Of a stretch of 64,000 nucleotides of DNA, positions 28,039-35,677 are shown one piece after another. Positions within the stretch are counted from its first letter, which is position 1. Each line of letters begins with the position of its first letter. This stretch comes from Saccharothrix deserti. GTDB lineage: Bacteria; Actinomycetota; Actinomycetes; Mycobacteriales; Pseudonocardiaceae. A program made the position numbers and the translations under genes. The notes below the pieces were generated by a model that saw only the letters and a list, made by a program, of their open reading frames with translations, was not told where the DNA came from and ran no database searches. The stretch lies in the NCBI RefSeq assembly GCF_009769385.1, contig NZ_VKAB01000041.1, forward strand, positions 1 to 64,000. The letters run 5' to 3'.

Positions 28039-28939
28039 ATGACCGATCCACCCGGCGGCCCGCCGATCCGGGACATCGTCGAATTGCGGGTGCACGGGGT
28101 GACCGGAACGCCTCCGGAAGCCATGTTGGGCGACCCCTACCCGGAACCGGTGTCAGGTGACGACGTCGCCCGCTTCCTCAGAGGTACGAAGCGGGCGTCC
28201 GCCGGCGGAGCGCCTGGAGCGCCCCGGACACGGGTGGTCGAGGCGTTCCACTGGGGCCGGATCACCTCCGGTGGCGCCAGTCGCGCTCTCTGGCTGGCAC
28301 TCATCCCCTTCGCGATCCTGAACGTCGCCCGGTACACCCTGCTCGCCCCCAACCGGTTCGCCGACGGCGTGCTGCGAGTGCTCGGGGTCGTGCTCACAGC
28401 GATCCTCGTGGCCAACGCGACCTACGTGACGCTCGACGTGGTCGTGCGTCAATGCGCCACCGACATCGGGTGCCTCGCCGACAACACCTGGTTGGGAGGA
28501 CTGGGCGGACTGCCCTTCGGCGCGCTGCTCCTACTCGGTGCCCTGCCGCCGCTGCTGATCGTCCTCTTGCTGTGGTGGTTGGCGCGGCAGACGTTCCTGT
28601 ACGAGCCCAAGGGGGCGTACCACGCGTGGAGTTCCGCATCGGGCGAACTCGGCGACTACAACTTCTGGCACACCTCACCCCGCACGCACGGCCTGCGCGA
28701 CGCCCACGTGAACATGGCCTGCGCCGTGATCGGTGTGCTGTACAGCGGCGCGGGACCCCGTGTTCGACCGGGTGGTCGCCGACCTGGCGGACGCCACCAC
28801 AGCACCCGTGCCCCCGCAGCGGCCGATCACACCACTGGTGGTCGCCGGCGGACTCGTCATGGGCAGCGCCGTGGCCTTCGGACTCCGCCGCGTGGGATTC
28901 CCACGACGGCGCGGGTCGCACGCCGAGGAGACGTCGTGA
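28039..28939 (+). CDS. Membrane protein with VHGVTGTPPE motif, apparently frameshifted
   Basis: The start is ATG 28039. The N-terminal motif IVELRVHGVTGTPPEAMLG is shared by a family of large actinobacterial membrane proteins with an esterase-like opening, usually 600 residues or more as I recall. Three hydrophobic segments follow (~85-105, 120-140, 165-195). Near 28748 the frame must change from YSGAGPRV to YSGARDPVFDRVVADLADAT. The second frame continues with PITPLVVAGGLVMGSAVAFG and stops at 28937-28939. In the first frame the sequence becomes Arg-rich. I infer a shortened, frameshifted gene. The next gene starts in GTGA overlap with this stop. Confidence 0.5.
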
Positions 28940-29847
28940 GACCAGCTCGCATGCATTTCAAGGACTGGATGAGGCTGTCGCTGCTCGCCGGCCTCATCGG
29001 CGGGGTCGTCCTCGTCGAACTGATCTCGAAAGGACTCCGCGACTTTTACGGCGACCGCCCATTGCAGGCGGGGATCATCACGGGCGTCCTGCTCACGGTC
29101 CTCGCCGTCGCGGGCTTCGACGTGGTGCGCAGACGACTGCTGGAACGACGGCAGCAGTCGTTGTCCCGCTTGGGGCTGCTGGCCCTGGCTCACGAGACCG
29201 CCAAGGTGATCGACATCATGCTCTGGCTCGGAACAGGGAAGATTCCCTCCAACGCGGCACGGCCGAACGACGACGTGTGCCGGGAACTCGACGAGGTGCG
29301 ACGCCGGGTTCGACTGCCCAGACCCCGGCGAAGCGAGCACGACCTCGGCAAGATCCGCTATGACGACTACCTGCCGATGATGCGCAGGCTCGTACCCCAC
29401 CAGCCCTGGCGAGGACTGGCCAACCGCCAACTCGACCGGCTCAAGATGCTCAACCGCGACGGCATCGCCGCATGGGCCGGCCCCATGCTGACCATGAGCG
29501 AGACATCAGAGGTGATGTACCGGATCGCGCTCCTGAACGAGTGGCTGTCGACCATGCAGGCGCTGCTCACCGGGCTCACCGATCCGGTGGACGAGAGCGA
29601 GCGGGACGCCGTCGTGAAGGAGTGGATGGCAATGCTGGCCGAGGCCTACAGCCTCCGGGAAGACCTGATGCGCGTCGGGCGGCACGACGTTCCGGCGGAC
29701 TTCTTCGTGTTCCGGCAGGCGCTTCCTCCGGAGCACCAAGCCGCGTTGCAGCTGCGACACAGCTGCGCCACAGACGCGCGCGCCGCACGCCGCTACCTCC
29801 TGACGCCCCACACTTCGCCCTCGGTCACCGCCAACGCTGAAAGCTGA
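28936..29847 (+). CDS. Membrane-anchored protein of unknown function
   Basis: The 303-residue protein has a GTG start overlapping the previous stop and GAGGAG in front. There are two N-terminal hydrophobic segments (~12-32, ~45-65). A long soluble, helical, Arg/Leu-rich domain follows with no motif I know, including LGKIRYDDYLPMMRRLVPHQP and FFVFRQALPPEHQAALQLRH. It probably works with the upstream membrane protein. Its last few codons lie on sequence that, read backwards, belongs to a transposase relic, so the natural C-terminus may have been altered. Confidence 0.55.
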   Translation: MRPARMHFKDWMRLSLLAGLIGGVVLVELISKGLRDFYGDRPLQAGIITGVLLTVLAVAGFDVVRRRLLERRQQSLSRLGLLALAHETAKVIDIMLWLGTGKIPSNAARPNDDVCRELDEVRRRVRLPRPRRSEHDLGKIRYDDYLPMMRRLVPHQPWRGLANRQLDRLKMLNRDGIAAWAGPMLTMSETSEVMYRIALLNEWLSTMQALLTGLTDPVDESERDAVVKEWMAMLAEAYSLREDLMRVGRHDVPADFFVFRQALPPEHQAALQLRHSCATDARAARRYLLTPHTSPSVTANAES

Positions 29848-29945
29848 TCCCGTGCTCGTGCAGGACCTGCCGCAGTCGTTCCCTGCCGATGCGGACCCGC
29901 CGGGTCGGGTTGCGGCGCAGGTGGACGGCGAGTTCGCGCAGGCTG
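29828..29945 (-). mobile_element. IS630-type transposase fragment
   Basis: The minus-strand translation reads LRELAVHLRRNPTRRVRIGRERLRQVL, then HEHGISFQR. As I recall it, this is the conserved segment of IS630-family transposases just before the DDE domain (family form: RERLRQILHxHGISFQRTRTWK). It stops after QRWR. No DDE residues or terminal repeats are visible. It abuts the truncated methyltransferase at about 29946. Confidence 0.6.
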
Positions 29946-30485
29946 CACGGCGCTGAAGATCGGGGTGTCGAAGATGACGCAGGTCGGCTCACCGCTGTGC
30001 ATGGCGACGATCAGGCGCATCAGGGCGCCGAACCCGCCGCCCCATTCCACGATCGTGGCGGCGTCGTCGATCCGCCGCCCGGTCGCCTCCTGGTAGCGCA
30101 GCAGGTGGAACAGCTGGTGCACGGTGTTCGACGACGTCCGGATGCCACCGTCCGGCAACGGCACCGTCGGGGGCTCGCCAACCGACGGTTCAGCGAGCAG
30201 GCGCTCGTCGGTGAGCCGCGAACGCACATAGGGAAGTTCGTGCGGCAACAATCGCTCGTTGACGAACATCTGGAACGCGATCGACGGATGGCGCAGGAAG
30301 TCCACCGGCGGAACGGGCAGCAAGTCGCGTTCGAGCTCGGCGTTGCGCTGCACCCAGTCCGGGCGCACGTACTGCCCGTCCACGCAGGGCCGCACCGCAG
30401 CCACCCGCTCGGCGAAGCGTCGCGCCAGTTCGGCGAACGCAGTGCCACCGCGCGGTGCGCGCTGCCGATCGTCTGGTGAGTGCAT
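29946..30485 (-). pseudogene. Methyltransferase-like gene truncated by a transposase remnant
   Basis: About 180 residues remain from ATG 30485. They include a conserved N-terminal part (DFLRHPSIAFQMFVNERLLP, SNTVHQLFHLLRYQEATG) and the start of a SAM-binding fold (ATIVEWGGGFGALMRLI). The next beta strand, CVIFDTPIFSAVQ, is where homology ends, because IS630-type sequence follows without a break. The family resembles putative sugar O-methyltransferases found near glycan and natural-product genes. It is surely non-functional if nothing else is fused. Confidence 0.55.
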
Positions 30486-30794
30486 GTCGATTCGCTACCC
30501 CGCGCACCTCGCGCGAAACCCCCACTGCCGACCAACCGGCACCTAGCGCTGATCGCGGACGGCGAGGTGACCAGGATCGCCACACCCGCGTCAGGAGGCC
30601 TGCCGGGTCGCTGAGCGGGTGGTGGTCATGCCTGTTGGTCGGCGATGCCGAGGTAGTCGCCCGCAACGCTCTCCCGTTCCGGACACGGCGGAGGTCCGCC
30701 GCGCTCTGCAGTGGGAGCTCGGCCGGATCAAGGCCGTGCCGGGCCTGGTGGCACGCGACAGGGCGGGCCTGGTCGGCGCGATCGACCAGGACGA
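30486..30794. other. Gene-free stretch with a coding-like patch
   Basis: On the plus strand, 30685-30810 reads AEVRRALQWELGRIKAVPGL, then VARDRAGLVGAIDQDDYP. This looks protein-like but has no start, no family I recognise, and runs into the 3' end of the SDR gene. It is possibly another relic. No clear terminator was seen. Confidence 0.25.
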
Positions 30795-31799
30795 CTACCC
30801 AGACCGCCAATTACCGGTCCGCACGCCCGGCTGCATCCCCTGCCCGGACATCCGGGCGGCGGCGTGTGCCAGGCCGACGTCCAAGGGGATCGCGGCCCGG
30901 AAGCCGAGGACGCGTTCGATGCGATCGGCGGAACAGGTCCACGCCGCGTACCGGGCCTCCCGAGCCTTGTCCCGGTTGAGGATGGGAACCGTTCCGGTGA
31001 CCCGACCGAGCAGTTCCGCCGCGGTCGCGGCGAGCTGCAGCGCTGCGCCTGGTACGGGCACCACGACAGGGCGGGCGACACCCAGTGCCGTGGCGAAGGC
31101 GGTGCAGATGTCCTCCCACCGGTGTTCGACGCCGTCGCTGACGTAGTAGACGCTGCACGGACCGGTGGCCGCGGTGATCAGTGCGACGCAGAGGTCGTCG
31201 ACGTGGATCAGCGAGTAGCTCTTCGAACCGCGTCCGCTCTTGGGCATCACGCCGAGCCGGGCCATCGGCGCGAGGGTGCCGAGGAACTCGCGGTCTCCGG
31301 GCCCGTAGACGATCGGAGGGCGGACGATGGTGACCGGCACGAGGTGCGAGACGGCGGTGACTTCACGTTCCGCGCGGAGTTTGCTGTGGCCGTAGTGCGA
31401 TACCGGTGTGCACGGCTGGTCTTCGGTGCGGGGTCGGTCGGGTGTCGCGGGTCCGGCGGCCGAGAGCGAGGAGCAGTGCACGAGCCGCGGTGGGTCTTGT
31501 ACGGCGGCGAGCGCGCAGGCGAGTGTTCGGGTCGCGAGTCGGTTGCCGCGGTAGTAGTCCGCGGGTGTGCGGGCTTTGATCACGCCCGCGAGGTGGAAGA
31601 CGCAGTCGACGTCGCGCAGCGCCGCACGCAGTCCCTCGCCGGTGACCAGGTCTCCTTCGGCGAACCGCACACCGGTCAGGCCTCCGCGCCGCGAGGTCGG
31701 GCGCACGAACGCGGTCACCTGGTAGCCGCGTCGGACCAGGTGCCGCACCAGGTGGCGGCCGATGAAGCCGGTTGCGCCGGTGACCAGAGCCCTGATCAC
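30795..31799 (-). CDS. Extended SDR, CerR-like NAD(P)-dependent reductase
   Basis: The 334-residue protein starts at GTG 31799, overlapping the GNAT stop by four bases. The Rossmann motif is VTGATGFIGRHLVRHL, the catalytic Ser is in VHCSSLSAAG, and the YxxxK motif is YGHSK. The substrate half includes VRPPIVYGPGDREFL. It belongs to the NAD-dependent epimerase/dehydratase-like group that includes the bacterial ceramide reductase CerR. Directly after an oxoamine synthase and a GNAT acyltransferase, the likely role is reducing the 3-keto group left by the synthase. It is the last gene of the PKS operon. Confidence 0.78.
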   Translation of the reverse strand: MIRALVTGATGFIGRHLVRHLVRRGYQVTAFVRPTSRRGGLTGVRFAEGDLVTGEGLRAALRDVDCVFHLAGVIKARTPADYYRGNRLATRTLACALAAVQDPPRLVHCSSLSAAGPATPDRPRTEDQPCTPVSHYGHSKLRAEREVTAVSHLVPVTIVRPPIVYGPGDREFLGTLAPMARLGVMPKSGRGSKSYSLIHVDDLCVALITAATGPCSVYYVSDGVEHRWEDICTAFATALGVARPVVVPVPGAALQLAATAAELLGRVTGTVPILNRDKAREARYAAWTCSADRIERVLGFRAAIPLDVGLAHAAARMSGQGMQPGVRTGNWRSG

Positions 31800-32902
31800 A
31801 GCGTTCGCCGGTAGATCCGGTAGGTCTTGGTGCGCCGCGCGCCCAGGGCTCGCATCGTGTTGTTGACGGTGTGGTTGTCCTCCAGGACCCACGATCCCTC
31901 ACGCCGCCGGTAGCCGAGTTCGTGGCTGGTCCGAAGCAACTCGGTGTACAGCGCGGCGTCGATCCCCCGGTCCCGGTACGCCCTGTCGACGCCGAGTGCG
32001 ATGAGCCGTCCGGCGCGGACCGCGCGCAAGGCGCGGACCATCCTCCACAGGGCGAGCGGGTTGGTCCTGCCCGCCGCCACGCGCAACGCCTCGTTGGCGT
32101 CCGGCAACCCGAGCGCGAAGCCGACCGGTTCACCGTCGACCTCCGCGAAGACCAGCAGTTCGGGTCTCAAGATCGGCTTGAGTTCCGCGGCCATGTGGTT
32201 CCACTCGCGGTCGGTCATCGGGACGAAGCCCCAGTTGCTCTCCCAGGCGCTGTTGTAGATGGTTTTGAGGCGGGCGGTCTCGGCGTCGTAGTCGCCGAAG
32301 TCGGCGGTGCGCAGGGTGAATCCCTCTCGCCGGCGCACCGCCTCGACCAGTCGGGCCACCCGGTCGGGCGGTGTGCCGCCGGGAGCGACCTCCCACGCCC
32401 ACAGGTCTTTGGCCGTGGTGAAGCCGCACCGCTCGATCAACGCCGGGTAGTAGGCGGGGTTGTAGGCGGTCAGGACCATCGGTGGTTGGTCGAACCCATC
32501 GACGAGAAGCCCGCACTCGTAGTTGGTGGAGAAACTCGTCGGCCCGAGCACCGCGTCGAGCCCGCGTGGCGCCAGCCACTTCGCGACGGTGTCGAACAGC
32601 GCCTGTGCGACGGTGTGGTCGTCGACGCAGTCGAACAGGCCGAAGAACCCGTCGTGGGTGCCGTGCACGTCGTTGTGCCGGGGGTTGTCGACCGCCGCTA
32701 TCCGTCCCACGACCCGGCCGTCGCGCCGGGCGAGGAACGGTTGCACCGAGCCGAACTCGAGGAAGGGGTGGTCGCGCAGGAATTTCCGCCGCTCACGACG
32801 CAGTGGCGGCACCCACCGGGGGTCGTCGCGGTAGAGCTGGAAGGGGAATTCGATGAACGCGTCCAGGTCCCGGCGTCCGTGCGCCGGTTCGACGGTGATC
32901 AC
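31796..32902 (-). CDS. GNAT-superfamily acyltransferase, bCerS-like
   Basis: The 368-residue protein starts at GTG 32902 in GTGA overlap with the oxoamine synthase. Conserved segments are FPFQLYRDDPRWVPPLRRER, VGRIAAVDNPRHND, FFGLFDCVDD, GPTSFSTNYECGLLVDGF and PMVLTAYNPAYYP. These define a large family of ~370-residue GNAT-fold proteins. From memory, bacterial ceramide synthase bCerS, which N-acylates sphingoid bases, is of this acyl-CoA N-acyltransferase type. Its neighbours on both sides are the other two ceramide enzymes, so N-acylation of the amine made by the synthase is the favoured role. Acyl donor unknown. Confidence 0.72.
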   Translation of the reverse strand: MITVEPAHGRRDLDAFIEFPFQLYRDDPRWVPPLRRERRKFLRDHPFLEFGSVQPFLARRDGRVVGRIAAVDNPRHNDVHGTHDGFFGLFDCVDDHTVAQALFDTVAKWLAPRGLDAVLGPTSFSTNYECGLLVDGFDQPPMVLTAYNPAYYPALIERCGFTTAKDLWAWEVAPGGTPPDRVARLVEAVRRREGFTLRTADFGDYDAETARLKTIYNSAWESNWGFVPMTDREWNHMAAELKPILRPELLVFAEVDGEPVGFALGLPDANEALRVAAGRTNPLALWRMVRALRAVRAGRLIALGVDRAYRDRGIDAALYTELLRTSHELGYRRREGSWVLEDNHTVNNTMRALGARRTKTYRIYRRTL

Positions 32903-34140
32903 GCCGTCACCGGCCGGGCCGTCATCACCGGTTCGTAGGTCCGCGGCGGTGTCGCCGGTATCACGCCGAGTTCGCGCCCGACCCGCGCGAAGGCTTCGAG
33001 TGCCTGGTCGAGCTGGGTGTCGGTGTGCGTGGCGAGAACGCTGGCGCGGATCATCGTCTTGTCCGCGGGCAGTGCGGGCGTGACGAACGCGTTGGTGAAC
33101 ACCCCGGCGTCGAGCAGCGCGGTCCAGAAGCGCAGGCACAGCGTTTCGTCGCCGATGAGCACCGGGACCACGTGGGTGGTGGAGCGGCCGGTGTCGAACC
33201 CGAGTGCGCGAAGGCCGTTGTGGAGCCGTTCCGCGATGTCGAGCAGCCTCGTCCGGCGTTCCGGCTCCTGTTCGATGATCTGGAGCGCCATGTCCGCGGC
33301 GGCCACCGCGGCGGGTGGCATCGCCGCCGAGTACACCGCCGGGTGCCCCAGGTGCCGGATGAAGTCGACGACCTCCCGCGAGCCGGCGATCAGGCCGCCC
33401 GTCGAGCCGAAGGCCTTGGAGAAGGTGCCGGTGACCAGGTCCACTTGCGATTCGAGCCCGAAGTGCTCCGGCGCACCTCGGCCGTGTGCGCCGAGCACCC
33501 CCAAGTCGTGTGCGCAGTCCAGCACCACACGCGCGTCGTGCTCACGGGCGAGCCGCACGATGGCGGGGAGATCGCACAGGTCGCCCTCGATGGAGAAGGT
33601 GCTGTCCGTGACGATCACCTTGCCCCGGTCGGCGCCGCTCGTGTCGAGCAGCCACGCGAGGTGCTCCACGTCGTTGTGCCGGTAACGCCGGTGTTCCGCG
33701 AAACCCAGCCGGGCCGCGTCGACCAACGAGGCGTGGTTGCCCCGGTCGGTCAACACCACGTCGCCGTGCCCCAGGAGCGTCGAGATCGCCAGGTTGGTCT
33801 GGAACCCGGTGGCCGTGACCACCGCGGCTTCCCGCCCCAGGAAATCCGCGATCCGCTGCTCGAACTCCCCGTGCACCGGCCTGGTGCCGTTGAGCAGCCG
33901 GGAACCGGAGCAGCTGGTGCCGTACCGGTCGATCGCCTCCTGCGCGGCGGCCTTGACCCTCGGGTCGGCGGACAGCCCCAGGTAGTCGTTCGAACCGAGC
34001 ATGACGACCTTGCGTCCCCCCACGACCGCCTCGGTGCCGTCGACGAGGTCCTCGATCACGTGGCCGTACGGCATGATCCCCGCCGTGACGGCGTCCCGGA
34101 CCCGGGTCCACGCCCGACATTTGTCGAAGACATCGGCCAT
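32899..34140 (-). CDS. Alpha-oxoamine synthase (serine palmitoyltransferase-like)
   Basis: This 413-residue PLP enzyme starts at ATG 34140 after AAAGGA. Key sites are visible: GSNDYLGLSADPRV, GNHASLVDAARLG (His136 stacks on PLP), DCAHDLGVLGAHGRG (Asp208, His211) and the PLP Lys242 in GTFSKAFGSTGG. The DEAHS of most relatives is DCAHD here. The family condenses an amino acid with an acyl thioester and loses CO2. Members include Spt (serine + acyl), KBL, BioF and HemA. With a PKS in the same operon and no thioesterase, I infer that it takes the polyketide chain from the PKS carrier domain. Confidence 0.85.
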   Translation of the reverse strand: MADVFDKCRAWTRVRDAVTAGIMPYGHVIEDLVDGTEAVVGGRKVVMLGSNDYLGLSADPRVKAAAQEAIDRYGTSCSGSRLLNGTRPVHGEFEQRIADFLGREAAVVTATGFQTNLAISTLLGHGDVVLTDRGNHASLVDAARLGFAEHRRYRHNDVEHLAWLLDTSGADRGKVIVTDSTFSIEGDLCDLPAIVRLAREHDARVVLDCAHDLGVLGAHGRGAPEHFGLESQVDLVTGTFSKAFGSTGGLIAGSREVVDFIRHLGHPAVYSAAMPPAAVAAADMALQIIEQEPERRTRLLDIAERLHNGLRALGFDTGRSTTHVVPVLIGDETLCLRFWTALLDAGVFTNAFVTPALPADKTMIRASVLATHTDTQLDQALEAFARVGRELGVIPATPPRTYEPVMTARPVTA

Positions 34141-34154
34141 GTCTGTCCATCCTT

Positions 34155-34970
34155 TCAACGGAGCGTCTCCGCGGACTCCGGCACACGGGGCTTGTCGCCG
34201 GTTCGGGCGGTGGTCCGCCGATCACGGGTTCGCAGGAGGAAGGTGAGCAGTGCGCACGTGGCCGCCGTGACGATCCACAGCGACTGCACGGCAAGGCAGG
34301 CGGGGGACACCGTCGGCGAGAACCCGGCCGCGATACCGGTTTGCGTGGCGCCGTAGGAGGGCAGGTAGGGGCGGATGCCCGCATCGGGGACGGGGTTGAG
34401 CACCGGGTTCTGCAACGCCTGGTCGACGATGCTGGTCGCGATGATGAGGAACATCCCCTCGAGTTCACCCCGGATCAGCAGGCCGATCACCGCGCCGATG
34501 GCCCCGTAGGCGAGTGCCGCCGCCAACATGCCGACCGCGAGCAGCCAGCACTGCGCGGGCCGCCAGAGCAGGTGCACCAGCAGCGTCGCGTAGGCGGTGG
34601 CCGTGACCGAGACCAGCACGAGCAGGGTGAGTTTCGCCGACATCAGCCAACTGCGGGGGTAGCCGGCCATGGCCAGGCGGTGGTCGAAGCGCACCGACGA
34701 GTGGGTCGTGCTGAACATCGTGAACCCGACCAGGAGTGTCACCCCGTTGAAAGCGGTGACCAACATGCCGAGTTCGTTGCCCTGGGCTTGGATCGTCTCG
34801 TCCGCGGCCACGAGGCGCAGGACGACGGCGTTGTGCGTGTACCCGAAGTACGGCATGACGACGCAGATCGGGATGACGAACACGAGCAGCGTGAGCGCGA
34901 AGCGGTGGCGCAGGTGTTCGGTGAGCACCAGGCGTGTGGTGGTGGCGTAGTACCGCAGGCGGCGTGACAT
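34155..34970 (-). CDS. ABC-2 type transporter permease
   Basis: The 271-residue protein has six hydrophobic segments (about 22-42, 65-85, 108-130, 140-160, 168-185, 235-255). The loop after TM2 includes TMFSTTHSSVRFDHRLAMAG and SWLMSAKL, typical of ABC-2 exporters. Only one base separates it from the ATPase gene stop, and it has GGGAG before the ATG. With the preceding ATPase it should export the operon's product or move it between membrane leaflets. This also gives possible self-resistance. Confidence 0.83.
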   Translation of the reverse strand: MSRRLRYYATTTRLVLTEHLRHRFALTLLVFVIPICVVMPYFGYTHNAVVLRLVAADETIQAQGNELGMLVTAFNGVTLLVGFTMFSTTHSSVRFDHRLAMAGYPRSWLMSAKLTLLVLVSVTATAYATLLVHLLWRPAQCWLLAVGMLAAALAYGAIGAVIGLLIRGELEGMFLIIATSIVDQALQNPVLNPVPDAGIRPYLPSYGATQTGIAAGFSPTVSPACLAVQSLWIVTAATCALLTFLLRTRDRRTTARTGDKPRVPESAETLR

Positions 34971-34971
34971 G

Positions 34972-35673
34972 TCACGCTCCCGTGGAGTTCGGGTCGACGA
35001 GGCGCAGAACGCCCGACGACAGTCGGTACACCGCGGACAGGCGTGCTGTGTCGTGGGCCAGGTGGGACACGATGAACACGCAGCGCCCGCGCGAGCGCAG
35101 CTCGTCGGTCAGGTCCCAGAACCGCAGGTAGGTGTTCCAGTCGAAGCCCTGGTACGGCTCGTCGAGCAGGGCGATCGCGGGGTCGTGCATCAACGCCAGG
35201 GTGAGGTTGAGCTTCTGCCGCGTGCCACCGCTGAGCACCCCGGCCGACTCGTCCAGGAACGGCGTGAGGTGGAGGATCTCCATGAGGTCGGTGGCCCGGT
35301 CGAGTGACGGCAGCCCGTAGGCGACCTGGAAGTACTGGAGGTGCTGTCGCACCGTCAGCCGATCGTTCAGGACGATCCGCTGCGGGCAGTACCCCACGGA
35401 TCCGGTGCAGGCGACCGTGCCGCGGTCCGGGACGAGTTGGCCGCTGAGGATCCGCAGCAGCGTCGTCTTCCCCGCACCGTTCTCACCGACGATGCCCACC
35501 ACCGTGCCGCGCGGGCATTCGATCTCGACACCGCACAGCACCTCGCGGTCGCCGAAGCGGTGGTGGACGTCCGTGACCCGCAAGACCCAATCGGCTCCCG
35601 CCACGGGCGCCTCTCGGTCGGACGACCGGTGCTTGGCGGTTGGATTTCGGATCGCCGTCCACGGGACACGCAC
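34972..35673 (-). CDS. ABC exporter ATP-binding subunit
   Basis: The 233-residue protein has Walker A GENGAGKTT, signature LSGGTRQKL, Walker B IALLDEPYQGFDWN and switch His in FIVSHLAHD. It is a single-domain ATPase of the ABC-2/DRA type. The first ~28 residues are a non-conserved extension. The GTG start has GGAGG seven bases upstream, and that Shine-Dalgarno overlaps the last codons of the PKS gene, so the two are likely co-translated. It pairs with the permease gene that follows. Confidence 0.87.
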   Translation of the reverse strand: MRVPWTAIRNPTAKHRSSDREAPVAGADWVLRVTDVHHRFGDREVLCGVEIECPRGTVVGIVGENGAGKTTLLRILSGQLVPDRGTVACTGSVGYCPQRIVLNDRLTVRQHLQYFQVAYGLPSLDRATDLMEILHLTPFLDESAGVLSGGTRQKLNLTLALMHDPAIALLDEPYQGFDWNTYLRFWDLTDELRSRGRCVFIVSHLAHDTARLSAVYRLSSGVLRLVDPNSTGA

Positions 35674-35677
35674 GTGA

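Noticed and set aside
32899-34140. Biotin (BioF) or 5-aminolevulinate (HemA) synthase
   Set aside because: The fold is shared, but no biotin or heme gene is near, and the PKS, GNAT and CerR-like neighbours point to lipid or polyketide release.
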